DNA of 64,000 nucleotides from Harmonia axyridis (taxonomy: Eukaryota > Arthropoda > Insecta > Coleoptera > Coccinellidae), in assembly GCF_914767665.1 (NCBI RefSeq), contig NC_059504.1:12960501-13024500 (forward strand), written 5' to 3'. Positions 36,201-51,200 of this stretch are shown one piece after another (position 1 is the stretch's first letter; the number at the start of each line of letters is the position of its first letter). The translations under genes and the position numbers were made by a program. The notes beneath the pieces are model-generated. The model saw only the letters and a list, made by a program, of their open reading frames with translations. It was not told the origin of the DNA and made no database searches.

Positions 36201-39200
36201 GTATTGTAACAGAAGAGCTGGAAAAAAAATTGCTTCTAATTCTTTCCCTAACATCCTATGAGACTCATCCACTTCATTGAGATAAAATATGGAGATTAAA
36301 ATATTTATATACAGAGTGTAAAGGTCAAACCAGTCTATTTGATGAAGACAATCTATTTCTGATATCAAAATCAAATTAATCAGATAAATTTTGTCAGTTG
36401 GAATTATTGTAGTTCGAGAAAAAAAAGTATATATTAAAAAGATATATTAGATATTTAATGTTTTGACAAAATGTTGGTACTCACCGAGTCAGTAATGTTG
36501 AATATTCCTAGTAGTAGAATAATAAGTGTGGTTAAAATTTTTTTCTTGAAGATGGATTGCTTGAAAATGAACGTGCAGCATCTCTGGAAAATAATTATTT
36601 CAAAATCTAGCATTATGGTTTTGGTTAGAAAACTGAAAATTTGCAATCCTTTTTTAATTTAGGGAAATTAACAACAAACAATATCAATGGGAACAGATTT
36701 CGGTAAAGAATATTCAGGTTTTCCTAAAAAAAACTTGAAATTTCTTCGGTTCCGGAGATATCATCCGAAGACATCTGAATAAAAACATCCTGTACAGATT
36801 TTGGTTTCTACAAAATTGAAATCATAAGGAATTCCTATCAAACTTCTTTCCAGTAATATTTCATAAATATACCCCATCAGTGTACATCCAAACGATCCAA
36901 TTTCGAACGAGTTCGAATCCTCATCAGCCTGGGTACTGAATAAATCAAAATAAACGTGCGAGTATCCCACAGGATGCGAGAGCAGAGGCAGGACTCGTTC
37001 AAGTCAGGGAACGTAATGATTCTCATCTCGCAATGCTTGCCTGATCCTTCCAAGCCATGAAACTGGGAAATTCGACTGGCAATTTTCCACGGGAGATAGA
37101 AATGAGTTTTCAGATGGCGAAGAAACTCGGGATTTTCAAACCTCTAGTTGGAAATTAATATTTAGGTAGCCAATGAAATATGAATTCGATATGGTTTTTA
37201 TCTACGAAGAATTTCGAGTTGGTTCATTTTTGGGCTCATTATTTTTAATATTAAGTCCCCTGGATGCAGAACTACTTTATGTCCCTAATAGTAATGTTTT
37301 CACAAACTGGTAGATATGCATAAAGGGTGATTAAAAAAAAGGCGACTACGTCTCTACAATACGTAGAAAACTCAAAAATAGTTAATAAAAAATTTTCGTA
37401 CGCCATCCGTATTCTAGATAAATCTCTTGTTTCTTTTTCATTGAAAAAGGTTTTTTTGTTGTTTTTAAAATGTTCCTTGTTAGGTATATACGTTTTATGA
37501 GTATTTATTTGGGATGAAATAATGATGTGTACCTGACGACAATTTTTTTTCGATACTTCAGGGGAGCGACTTTAATAAAATCGTCCTATCATTAAATGAG
37601 ATAAATGAAATTGGGAATTTCACGGAAGATATTTTTTGCATAATTATAAAACTTACCAGATATTCACATTCTTCTCCCAAACATAGGACTATTAGTATAA
37701 GGTATAGTATATTCTCCGACGGAAATATGGCATTGAGAAAAACGAATCTGTGGAATAAAAATGTTGTTTAATACATTTGAACAGAAGAAAATGAGTGTTT
37801 AGAAGGACGACAATTGCATTCTTCAACCGAAAATTTTCAAATCGGAGACAAAAAATTTTGTATCCTAAAACTCCGTCGCATTAGCAATCAGGGAATCTTT
37901 TAATCACAAAAAGAGAACATGTATGTTCTTATAAAAACGCGTCCACACCCCACAAGCAATTATTTAGATGCGACAACTAAAAAATTCCAACACACTCTAT
38001 TCGCCAGGCACCAAGACTAAAGAGTTACCAGTGTGCGGTGAGCCTAAGAGCGCGATTTTACAGATTGAGTAAGTATTAGGTTTACAACTTTGCTTTCGCC
38101 ATTTTGAAATATTTGGCTGTAGCGATAAGTGGTAGTCGAAATAAATAGATCCTAGATGTCATACAAGCTTAGGTATTTGTGAAATATTAGTCGATTTGTG
38201 CCTGCATCATAAAGTTATTCTCGTTTAAACATGGCAGCTTACGATCCAATTCTCATCATTTGCCGGAGGTTTTAAATCTGCTTTAATATGAAGGCCACTA
38301 TTAGTGAAAGAACGTGCCCAGAGTGGTTTCAACGCTTCAAGAACGGTGATTTTGACGTCGAAGATCAGCATGACGGTGGCAGAGAGGAGGTTTTCGAAGA
38401 TGCAGAATTGGAGGCATTACTTGATCAAGACTCGTGTCAAACGCAACAAGAATTGGCAGGATCATTAGGAGTGCTGCAACAAGCCACTTCAGAACGCCTC
38501 AAAGCCAGGGGAATGATTCAGGAACAAGAAAATTGGTAGCCGTAGGTACGGGTTGACGACGAGAGATGTTGAACGGCGTTTGTTTGCTTGTGAACAGCTG
38601 CTTGCAAGGCAAAGGAGAGACAAGACTTCTGCATCGCTTTGTGACTGGAGAGGAAGAATGGATTCATTAGGATAATCTCAAGCCTCCCGGCCATGCTTCC
38701 ACGTCTATGGCCAAATCGAATATTCACAGTTCCAAAGTCATGCTCGGTATTTGATGGGACCAGCTCGGCGTAGTGTATTATAATTTGTTGAAACCGACTG
38801 AATCAATCAAAGGCGATCGTTATCGAATGCAATTAATGCGTTTGAGCTAAGCATTGAAAGACAAATGGTCGCAATACAACGAGAAAGATGATGAAGTGAT
38901 TTTACAGCAAGACAAAGCTCGACCCCATGTTGCGAAAGTGGTCAAGACATACTTCAAAACGTTGAAATGTGAAGTAATTCCTCACCGGCTGTATTCTCCA
39001 GACGTTGCTTCCTCGGACTATCATTTGTTTCGATCAATGACACGCATCCTGTCTGACCAGCACTTCCGGTATTATGAAGAATTCGTAATTGCCGAAGGAT
39101 GAGAGAAAATTACTACTTTCTCCCATCCCATCGCTGACCACTACTAGCGATGGAAGATACTTCGGATCGTAAATTTGTATCCGGTACAATAAAGCCTCGA

Positions 39201-42200
39201 ATTTCGGAAAAAAAAACAGTGGAAGCAAAGTTGTACGCCTATGTAATTCTGCTTGTTGGAAACGAACAAACAACAAACTTCTCCTTATTTCTGAGAACAT
39301 CAAATGAATGGTAAGAAAACATTTCACAGAGCAAAAGTCACTTTATTATTTTCTCTCACATCTAATTCACTTTTTTCTCCACAGTCAACATCAATTCCCT
39401 TCTGCTCTAATAATTTCCTAGAATTGTTGTTGTGCGGAGTTTCCAGCCAACAGAATTACGTCCCAAATAAACGATTTAAATCTGAAAATTCGAGCGCTAG
39501 GTTTGCGGAGTTTTTTTATTCACATTTCTCCAACTAACGGCTTTTGTGCGAGAGCCGTATATCTGGAAAACTACAAGAGCTCTTTATTGTTCAGACTTGG
39601 AGTGTGAAGAGGGCCCGAGGACGCACAGCATTCTGAAGTAACGAAAGAAAACGAAAAAGAGAGCTCATTAGGGTTCTAAAAATAAATGACTCGATCGCTG
39701 GAATCGCTCCGCTCCAGTTGACATTGATCTCAGGTCTCAGGGCGTCTGAGGGTCATCATCTGCCAAGGAAAACTGCATTTTCCGGATTGATTGCCCCGCT
39801 TCACAATCATTACGCGAGATCAGGAACGATGGTTCGTTATTGTGAAATACACAACTAATAAAGGATTATTTTAAATCATATTGAAGAGTTGAAGTAACAG
39901 TAGCTTATAATTTCCTTCGGGAAGAGATATTCCTCATGGATGCGTTCTAGGTTCTCTACTGTTCATGACTGATTGATTACCTCAAAGTGAATCAATTCCA
40001 ATGGTAATTTCATAGAGGTATTGGAAATGAGTTCCATTCATGATGAAAATTAGCAAACTAGATAATAATATGAAAAACAACTCACCTCGGCAGCACCAGC
40101 ATCATTGAAACTATTATTGTTACTTTGATAAATAGAAATAAACAAAATATCGTTCTTGGAGGCGATCCAACCATGTGGAGATACGCTTTTTCCTTATGGG
40201 GATCAGTGAATATCAAAGTAGTAGGATTCGTGTTCTTCACTAGTTCCCTGTAAGGTGTCATTGTGAATATATTTTATCCAACGCGTTGATGTCTTACCTG
40301 TGTCCATCACGTGTAACCAGTTCTTTTTTCAGTCTTTCTTTTATATCAGCTGAGTTTTGCCTTTGTCTGTTCGTGTTGTTCTCCTATAAAGTTTATTCTG
40401 TTATTATTAATAGACTGCTCGTCAGAAGTTGAGGATATTGAAGTTTTCCGAATATGCGTACTGAAGTTTTTTTTCGGATACATTAACTTATAACAACAAT
40501 AAAAATGTCTTCTGGTTCATCGGGAATCAAGTTTCTAGCAATAATTTTTGTTCAGAAATTAACATTTAAATGATTCCCTCTTCAGTTTATATTTCATCCT
40601 GAAAGATTCATAACGATAATACAAAATGAAAGTCAATTTTCAATGATAAAATACTATCACAACATGGGTCAAGACAAATTTTTTACTAGGATGATGCCAA
40701 CAGATACTTGATATGCTTCAGACTGATCAACCACGAGTGCCGCGACCATTTTCTTCAATTTTTGCTAATGTTTGGTATTATGTCCAGTGTCATGGTATTT
40801 TGCCAATGAAACTGTCTGTAGAAGGTCCAGAAGTAGAAGACCACATGCTACAACGCCAATTGAAGGAATATTGTTTTTTAATTTTTCCGGTTGAAAGACA
40901 TCCTCTTAGCACTTCCAGAAAGGATACTCAAAGCCTTCGAAATGCCACAGGTGATTCTATTTCTATAAGCATAGTCGGAAGACGTCTCCATAAGTCAAAC
41001 AAATATAAAGACGCATGTTGAAAGGTCCACTCACTACTTAACACAAGCGTCAAAGAATATAGAGGGCAATGGAGAGGGTATACTGGTGAGATGAATGGTG
41101 ATTCATACTCTTGACTGAAGGGTATAGGTAAGGACGTTGTTCTGATAGTCGACTAGTATGGGTGTGGACATGTCCACTCAAACCATCACTGTGTTCAAGG
41201 ATTCCATCCTTCGAAAAGGCACAATTCTCGTTTAGGGTGGGGGTTTGTTTCGATGACAGAACTTCCTTATGAGTACTTTCAACAACCATGACGTCTCATA
41301 TATATGATGATGATGTTATCATGACGTATTGGTGGAAATTTCATTCTCCTGAATAATAATGAACTGTCTTACATATCCACCAGCTGATTACTGCTAGAGA
41401 AAACCAGAGTATTCCATATATAGCATAACCTTCAAGATCCCCTGGCCGATATACAATATAGCACTCTTGGGATCAATAACAAAAAACCCTTAATGACCAC
41501 AGACATAGCCAAAAACGCTTCAACAATCTTTTGTCATCTTTTGCCATATTTTGGCAAAAATTTGAGTCGAACATTCTCAATAACTTAGTGGAAAGCATGC
41601 AGAGAAGATGTCAAGTTTTTATGGATGCACGTGTGGTTAATGTAACCTGAAATACTCTTAATAAACATATTTCTGAAGGAAACAGAAATTAATTCATATC
41701 CTCCACATTTGACTAGAATTTTGTTATAAAGTTTTGAATTTTTTGGTTGAATTGGTCATCTTTCTGATGGCTGTTGTCTTAAGTTTATAGAAATATATTT
41801 AAGTTAGAAACCATGAAGACGATAAGAGTTTAATAACTGTAGTTATATCAGGTTAACGTATTAACGTATGAAAATTTGAACTGTCTATTTGTAGGAATTT
41901 ATCTTCATGGTATGGAACTGCAATATGTTTTGAACTCTGAAGCAAAATTGCAGGCTAAGCTCTGTTAGCCACCACATACGCCATCTACTATCTATTTCCA
42001 CATGCGGTGAGATTACTTCTCCTTGAAGTAATCCATGATAATATTAGATTATCTACTGTTCTCTCAGCTGTCTCGGAGACTATCATAACAACACATAAAT
42101 ACACTCAAGCATATTTATCGCCCATTTATGGAGATTACTCCTTATACCTAGAAGCTGTTTGAAGTTGCCGCAGTATGCATTTTGCAGGAAATTGAAACAT

Positions 42201-45200
42201 TGCAGAAATTTTGGAACATTCTCATCATTTTATAGTCAACTATTTCGCGTATTTTATCATAACTCAATTTTGACAGAACTTCGAAGTTTCGAAGCGATGA
42301 ATGAACATCTTACCTCTGTTTCCACATCTGAGTCTCCCTAAAATATAATTATGTTCAATAAAAAATCGAATGGAGTCGGCACAAACTCACTTTCATTTTA
42401 TCCTCTTTCTTTTTCGAGGAGACTTCGGAAATGACACAACTGTCCTCGTCAGGTATTACGGTTTTACCATTCTGCACGTCCGTAGTTGGTGCTTGGAACT
42501 GAAAGTTGAGAAAGTTTAGACCGTCCAATGACTAACGCGAAAAGTTTCTGAATGTCGAAACGGAAACCAGAAAAAATTCGCTGCAATAAAACAAAGGTTT
42601 CGACTTACCGGTTTCAGTACTTTAACGATGAAATATGTTTTGAGGCCCGCTATTCGTAGTGCTTCCTCCCTCTTCTCTCCATACCCCGCTTCCACTTCGA
42701 ATTCCCCGTTCAGAAATGACAGAGTTGTTGCGGAAATATGAACTCGCCTGAAAACAAGGGTTTTGTGAGAAGTTGACAGGGTTGGATAGTGGGGCCCATA
42801 CTTTATCGGCAATTTTTCACAATGATCTGTCAGTCATAGAGGGAATAGTGGTTCTATTTAATTTGTATCAATCATAGAGTATTAAATATATCTAAGAGAA
42901 GTATACGCAGTTTTTAGATGTCCCCAACATGGTTAGATTACGTTGTCCGATTGTAATATATTTTCAAATCCACAATTCTACTATATGGTTATGAATGTAT
43001 ATTAGATTGAAAGAAATATATTTATTTGAGTGATTAAAATTAATTAAATTGAATTAAAAATGCCAATTTAAATATTTGGAACTCGATATTTTTCCTATTT
43101 GACGAATTTATAATATGCAGAATATTTATTATTTCCTGTATCTACCTGCTGACATCCAAGGTTTGGCAACTTTTGCTCTCCTTCTGTCATCCGTTGGTTC
43201 ACGTCGTTTGGCGCGCTTGAAGTTTGTTTTCCTAATTTCTGATATATTTAGGTATTCATATCAATATATTATGAGTTATATGAAACGTTGATTCACTATG
43301 GCACATCAGGATTGCGTTCCTCTTGGAGATACTTGTGAATTGAATGAAATAGCGTATCACTGATATTTTTTTTTTCATTTACGCGCGCTTCATGTCAAAT
43401 TTGATAGTTCATGTTGGGGACAAAATTTGCTTACTGAAAATGACATATGCTCCCTCTAACTATGTTCATCTCTCTATCTGTCTGTCAGCGTTCAATAATT
43501 TAATATATTTATTAAATATATATATAATGTTCTACAGGTTTAAACCCAACTACAGAACAAGGAGCATAGGAAAAATAATGTTACATATTCTGAGAAAAAA
43601 AACGATAACAAAAAATGCTCAGTCAGTCATAATAATGAGATCTGATATTTGAAATGGAACAATTGAAATTATCCAAGTGAGAACTTATAGTATTACAGGC
43701 ATAACACAAATTACAAAGAGGTGAATACTTCAATGTATTCGTTCGAGGTATCGGCATATAAAATGTATTTCTAACTCTAGAGGCTGGTCTTGGAAAAGCA
43801 AAATTTAGTTTTTCGAGAATGCAAGAATCTTTAATGACACCGTTTATTAGTTTGTGAGTAAATACATCTGAATGACATTCTCGTTGACATTTCAAACTAT
43901 TCACGCAGTGTCTGCTCAAAAGTAGGTTCTGTGGAAAACCGAAAGGCGGGTAGACACCATCTGCTCTATATGAAAAAAGTTTTAGACAACGCCGCTGCAC
44001 AGACTCAACTCTCTCAATATGGACCTGATAGCAAGGAGACCATATTATAGACGTGTATTCTAATTTTGATCTGACATACGCATAATAAAGGGTCTTCAAT
44101 GTGACCATGTCAGAGAAATAGCGGAAGATACGCGTTATGAGCCCGTACATTCCATTCGCAGCAGACAAGGTAGCATCAATGTGTGGCACAAACGGAAGTC
44201 TCGAGTCAAAATTCACTCCTAAATCAGTTAACACCGATGGACGCTGGAGCACTTCGGACGCTATTGTGTAATCAAAAAGAATAGTGTTTTCATTTTGCGA
44301 AAATGACACAAGATTACACTTCCCAGCGTTCAAAGGTAACCCGTTCCTTCTACACCACTCTTCAACGCGTTGCAAATTAGAGGCGAGTCGCAAGCAGTCC
44401 GAAACATTGCTTATCTCCAGGTATATTTTGAAATCATCAGCATATAACAAACAGTCGACATCAACTATCCCCGCCAAATCATTAATAAATATAAGTAATG
44501 AAATAATGATTCGAGAAACTGCGAACTTTGACAAGAAATTACAATTTAATTCATATCAAATTTATAATAATTTAGGGGGATATGACGACATAACGCTATT
44601 AGCCTATTCAAAGTATAGAAGATCTCACAGCATAAAATAAAAATATCAAAGGGACGAGGGTCTCAATCATTAATCGCTCTAATCAATAAACTAGTTGATT
44701 GACAAACTCTTAAGCAAAATCTGTATTGTTTGAACGCTTTCTGGATACAATAGATCTTCGAATCTAAGTTAAAACAAGAATCTCCCAATAACGATATCCG
44801 TGATTGTATCTAGTATAATTGAAGTCATTCTCCCGCAATATCCGAATTTAGCACGAAATGAGAATTTATGGGTAACAGTTAATTAACTAATCAGTTTCAT
44901 TATTCGGATCAGGTTTGTTCTCTTATCAGATCCCCACTAATTTAGTTGTTTATGTAGGATTTTGCGAGAAAGAGCGTCTGGCAGAAGAGATTGATGCTTC
45001 ATTTCTCTGGGATTATTTCATATTTCTTGTTATAATTTCTAACGAAGTTGGAGCTGGTGGATGCTTGATTGGTTCATTCAGAAAACAAAATGTTCTATTA
45101 AAACTGATGGTGAACCTCTGTTATTTCTACAGGGGTATGAGTGAGATTTGGTAATTTTTTTTCCGAATTAATTAAGCCTTTGACTGATTTGAATAATAAT

Positions 45201-48200
45201 TTTTTCAATAAATCTAGGACCTAACTAGTAAAAACACATTTTTTTAAATTTCGCAAGTTGATCGTGTACCTACTCCACTGCTACTAAAACTTTTTATACC
45301 TTTTTTGTAGGAAGATTTGTCTTTACTTCCGAAATAGGCTTCAACATCTACAATCACTTATTCATTAGAGCCAGATTTCTTTCCCTGAAGCATCTTTTAA
45401 CCATTGTTGCTGATGGAGCAGATTGTGAATAACACTCATCAAACCATTGCTATGTACCGTATTTCTCCGTAAAAAAACAATGTTTCATCATTAAACGAAA
45501 CTCTTTTTCATTTTCAAATAAAAATTGTTGATGATGTGATGTGTTATTTTGATTGAAAATTAATTAATTCAATTAAATTAAAATTGGGTCGATTAAAAGT
45601 TCAGAATGAGAATGCAATCATGTTAAACGTTTTTCAAGGTATTTTGGCCGTCATCAGAAGTTATTCTTGCTGAAACAAACTGCCCGCTAAGTGAGATTTA
45701 CTTCTGAAAATGCCGGACACTCGAACTGGCGAAACGTCGAGAATAAATAAAAGACATCGGAAAATAACAGATAAAAACAAAATTATATCAAATTACGGCC
45801 TCTAATGGGTCAACCAAATCAAAGATGCAATCGGTTTTCAGTTCATTATCAATGATATAATCAATTCATTTAGGCATATAACAAATATATCTTATTCATC
45901 CAGAAGACCATGACTATCTACGTATATTATATTTCAATGCATAGAGCTCTCAAAACTGGAATAACCCACAGACGTTCGATGGTATTAGGCATTCATTCCA
46001 TTATCGGAAATTTCTGTAGTGCTGTTTGGATGTGATCAACAAGACATGGCACATTCTACCGTTGTGTACAAATCCAATATCATCAGCGAACAAATAAAAC
46101 GCGCTGATGCTTCCGTCTCTGCGTTCATCACATTAAACAACAGAACTTGTCGTTAGTGATGGCATCAAGTTATTGTGATTTCACACGAAGCTCCGAGCTG
46201 CATGGAGGATTTGAAAGCATTGAATAGGGGGGAATATAACGGCAGATGAACATAAAGAATTGACTTTTTCGCAGCAGCAGATTTGTTTTATCAAGCCATT
46301 CATAAAAGAATTAATCTGTTGAATTTCGTTCTGATATAATTCTTGTTGGTTACTGCTTTCAGAAGATAACTAACCCGTTTGAAGGATTTGGCATTCGTAA
46401 CGATTGATAACGGAAGTAATATTTCAACTTGACAGCACTGAAGAACCCATATGGTACTACATTTTTTGACGGTCGTGAAGAAAATATTGGATTTTAGTAT
46501 GTGAGAAATACTGTTCCATGTCAGATATTCTCACAAAGACGTCAATATATTACAAATTATGTTTATGTACTTTGGAATTGGGGGAGGTGTTGTTTACGTA
46601 TCAAACATCAAGGCAATTGATAAACAAATTACCTACAAAATTAATAACTGGAATGCTGAAGACATACAGATTTTTGATTGTCTCAGTCTTTACTTGTCGG
46701 AAATTCATCTTGATGATTAAAAAGTATTATGACTTATTTCCGCTTTATGATATAAAGCGGAATAAGTTATTTTACTTTTTAATCATCAACATACAGAATT
46801 GGAATATTTATTGAATATGTTCAATGTATACCTGAAAACTCACAGGTGAAGGATGATAATAAAAGATTAATCTGATTTTCGCTCAATCGATCCCAAATAT
46901 TAATAAGTTGATAATCCTGCAAATCGGAAAGATGAATCATTCAGATTTAGTTCCCAAAACGGTTTACTATCTTTCTGGAAGATGTGTTTGATTATTTCAT
47001 TTGCTGACGAGACGTCGTTTACTGTTAGGGCTTCTCCTTTCGAAGAGTTCCAAATATTCTGTAAAATTTTTCTGGATGAAGGTTTGAGATAGTTCAGTCA
47101 TATTGATTGGGTTTTTGGTAGATCGAAAAGTTCATTTTTTGCTACAAGTAGAGTAAGACATTTGTTTTCCATGTCATCGTTGATCAAAATTCAAAGAAAA
47201 AAAGGGTGCTATTTCATCAAGACAATACGCCGTGTCACATATCAATGGAAAAATTGCATGAATTGGACTTCTGCATCCACCATATTCGCTAGATCTGACA
47301 CCCAGCGACTTTTTCCTGTTCTCAGATCCCAAAAGAATGCTCCAGAAAAGAAATTTAGCCCTAATGAAGAAGTAATCACCGAAACTGCGGCGTATTCTGA
47401 AGCGAAAGACAAATCGTACTATAAAAACGGTATCGAAAAGTTAGATGATCGCTCTAATCGCTGTATCGCCCTCGAAGGCAACTATGTTGATTAATAAAAT
47501 CGAATTTTACCAAAAAAATGTGTTTTACTTTGGTAGACCGGGGACTTTTTAATTGGCCTGTTATGCAAGAAGTGAGGGAGTGTTGTTTATACCAAAACAC
47601 AAAACAAGAGAATTTGAAGTATCGTCCACATATCAGGGCATAAAATTGTTCATCCCTTTACCTTTCCATATTCGATCTCTGATAATTCAAGTCAGGTGTT
47701 TAAGTTTTGTTGTTGAGAAATAGATATTGAACTGCTGGTGAATTTTTGAACGAAACGTTTTATAATTATTTGAGATAACTCCTTTTTTTCTACTTGTCTC
47801 ACACATAATTTCATGTTTCATGAAAAATTATTCATTTATTTATTGTTGAAAGATTACTTTGTCACTGTTTATAAATTGTTGAATGTGATCTGACTGTTTG
47901 ATAGATATCCAAACAAACAACAAAAGGGTTTCTGTACAGATTCCACTAACATACGTTCACACACCACTATTATTTTTGGGGTAGAAGAAACCGAATTCAC
48001 TTCCGCCTCTCCCAGGTAAACGAAACCACGCAAACATTGCATCAAACGTCCCATCCCACATTAGCCTTCATATATAATGTACCTACCACAAAAGAGATGA
48101 GTAATTTCCTTCCGAAATCCTATTCGTGTATAGGGTGCGCGGAAAACCCTTTATCCCCAATTTTCTCCCATTCAATCTAATAAATCCCGAAGGATTTGAA

Positions 48201-51200
48201 CTTACCCAGCCATACCGCTGCTTTCCATTTTGTTGGCCAATTCCACGTCTTTGGAGTAGACGTCGAACTGCCACTGCCTCTGGCCCAATACACCAGCTAG
48301 GACGGCGCCGGTGTGTATGCCCACCCTCATGTCCACAGGGGAGTTGGCTGTTTGCTGGACGTATCTGAGAACATAAGGCGTTTCAAGCTGAGAAGCGGAC
48401 AGATAAAGTATTTGCTCCCTGTGGGATCAATCAAGGAGTGGATTTGATTTGGGTTGAGGCCTTAAGGGAGGGTTATTCGATTAATATTTCGTTTGTATAT
48501 ACCCCACTTTTGCGTTCGCTATCTGAAATTCGGATCAACGTGTGGAGATCGTAAGAACATGTAGATGATCAGTAAACTAATGAACAACACACAGCCTGGT
48601 ATTTTGGAGTTGATTCTAACTTTATTTCGTACGCTTAATCTGAAAATGCAATCCGTTTTTCTCTATCAGCTCTAGTCTTTTAGATACATCAACTTATCCA
48701 CAAATGTGGGTTTCATTCAGTATATTCATTTATTAGAGTTCTAAAATTATTATATTTTCATTACTGTAGCACAATGGTTTTATTGTCAGTCTTTAATTGA
48801 GTAAATTCAAGGTAATTCTGTAAAAAGTGGAACCATTTCCTATCAGGTACCTGAACTGACCCTTTTAATCCCCTAACACAGGTAAGTAAGAGAAAAAACA
48901 TACTTCCTCCGTTACATATAAAGTTGGGCTCAATGAAGCAATTTGTGAAGTCTCTTGATGAGAATGGGTCATGTTTTGCATATGTAGGGGTAAAAATGGA
49001 TCAGTTGAGCACGAAAAAACTTGAAGCAGGGATGTTGACGGCGCACAAATAAGACAATTTATTAAGGATCCTGCCTTCATAAATGAAATGAATCAAGTTG
49101 ATCGAGAAGCTTGGACATCATTTGGTTGCAGTTGTAGAAAATTTTCTAGGTGAACAAAAAACTCAAAACAATGTTGAAAGGGTTAACAAGATGCAGTTTA
49201 AAATCCTCAGGTTGTAATATGAGTATTGAAATACACTATTTACACAGACTTTCAGACTGTTTTCCAGAAAATGTAGGGATTATGCGTGAAGAACAAGGTG
49301 AAAGATTCCACCAAGATATTGAAGTTATGGAGGACCGCTACCAAGGAACTACAATATTACATTATTTCCACGGAAATATTGAGTATTTTCCTTCCAATAT
49401 TCTTTTTGAATTTTTTTGCACAGAACTTGAGATTGTTATTTCACATGATACAACAAAATCTCATCACCGTTGGTTCTGTGACCAAGAAAATAATGGATAT
49501 TGTCTATAAACAGACAAAATCTCAACCCCATCTGATATAATGAGCGTTCATTCAAATTCGTGGTCAAGAGTGCTGTGGAAAAAATAGAGTGGATTTTCTC
49601 TGTAGCACTTACCTTGTATCATATGTAGTTTTCAGATTCAAAATATGTGAACAAATGTCAGTAATATGGTACAAGCTAAGCGCTTCTTGTAAGCACAGAA
49701 AATTCACTCTAATTTTTCCACAGCACTTTTGACCACGAATTCGAATAAAGGCTCGTTATAATCACGAAAATATTCGTTATTTTGTATTAAGAGATTGAAA
49801 CTTTCTCGTACAGTTCCAGTTGGGTTCACCATAAAATCAACGAATGTAATTAGGTTGAGAGCACTGTAAAATGAATTCAAACTCCAAACAAGTTCATAAC
49901 TCTGGAATGTTGGAGTGTATGATTGCCTATTTTCTAAATTCTCAAAGTGAACCTTTATCTGTTTTTAAAAATCGAAAACAAAATGATTCGATGGTGCAGT
50001 TGACAATGTTTAAATTGTATCTATTATGCGACTGCTGAAGAGATCCAACTAGAAACCCCTGAATTCAATAAATGTTCCTGACTCTTGCAGCCAACTTTGA
50101 TCTTCTGCTATTTCAAATGGAAAGCTGAGTAATTAAAGCTGTCCGAGTGCTGAGTTTTTCTCACTGGTAATTTCCTCATGAAATTAAGGTGAAACTTTTG
50201 TAGAGGTGAAGTTTACATTTGCAAAAGTTTCCGTTCCAAATTCAGATACGAAAGAGCAAAGAGAAACATTTTGTTCACTTAAAGTTAAACAATGCATTCA
50301 AAAGCCAGGTTTTCCCTTTGATCTCGTTCCATTTATGTTCTTATTTATTTTGTTACCAACTATTCATATCATTCTATCCATCTACATATAATGATATTGA
50401 TTGTTTGGTGGAAAGCGGTATTGAAATTTACGAAAATATTTGAATAATTTAGAATGGTCAAATAGAAAAGAATGATGTTTTCAAAAATACAGAAATTGCA
50501 ATCAGAAATCATAAATCTCAGAAGGGATGTTTATCTGTATGGATACTCTTTTGTGTCATTTGACTGATTTTTCTTCATCTGGAGTTGAGGAAATCGAATG
50601 GCAATCTAATACTTATTGAATATCATACGAATTAAGTTAATTATTTTAACAAGAATAGCTCCAATTCAACCACAATTTAATTTCTCCTTTGAAATCACTA
50701 ATAATGTTCCTTGTCACTCACTTTATTGCCTTGACCATCGAAAGTCCCATATGAACACACATAACAGCATGATCTGGACGTTCTCTTGGTGCTCCACTGA
50801 TGCAGTAGTAGCAATCACCCAAAATTTTGATCCTCAATTGTTGATATTTCTGAAATAAAAATATGAATAATTTCCGTCTTTTTTTTATAGATGTTTTAAT
50901 AGCTATGCGTCAATTAAATGGCTCTCTTGGATGCATCAATATATGAAATATGTAAATAAAAAAACTCCGAGAGAAAAAAAACTATTAACTGATTAAGTAA
51001 TGACTTCAAGTTCTGTTGAATGAGTTTACAAGTAATATAGGAAAGATACATAAAACGATAATTTAATAATTGATTCCTGAAATGTTCCAGTATCAACATT
51101 AGAAGTTTCAATGAATATTGACTCTGTTCAGTATACATAAGTTGTAAAATGCCTACCTCTGCGAGTTTGTCGAATCTCGCAAAGAGCTCGTTCAACATTT

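Noticed and set aside
36908..36930. GTTCGAATCC-like box suggesting a tRNA or tRNA-derived SINE
   Set aside because: No A box at the right distance and no cloverleaf could be drawn; a chance B-box match.
36761..36970. Minus-strand frame between two cyclase exons that could be an extra exon
   Set aside because: The flanking exons (37657-37747 and 36485-36583) already join in phase with expected protein content. This frame has no cyclase similarity.
41050..41289. Minus-strand frame in the cyclase C1b intron as a possible exon
   Set aside because: No matching splice sites or phase. The exon at 40298-40383 supplies exactly the phase needed.
40247..42314. Joining the microexon directly to the 40086-40247 exon
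   Set aside because: The frame would reach a stop (TGA after DIH). Inserting the 40298-40383 exon restores the correct phase.
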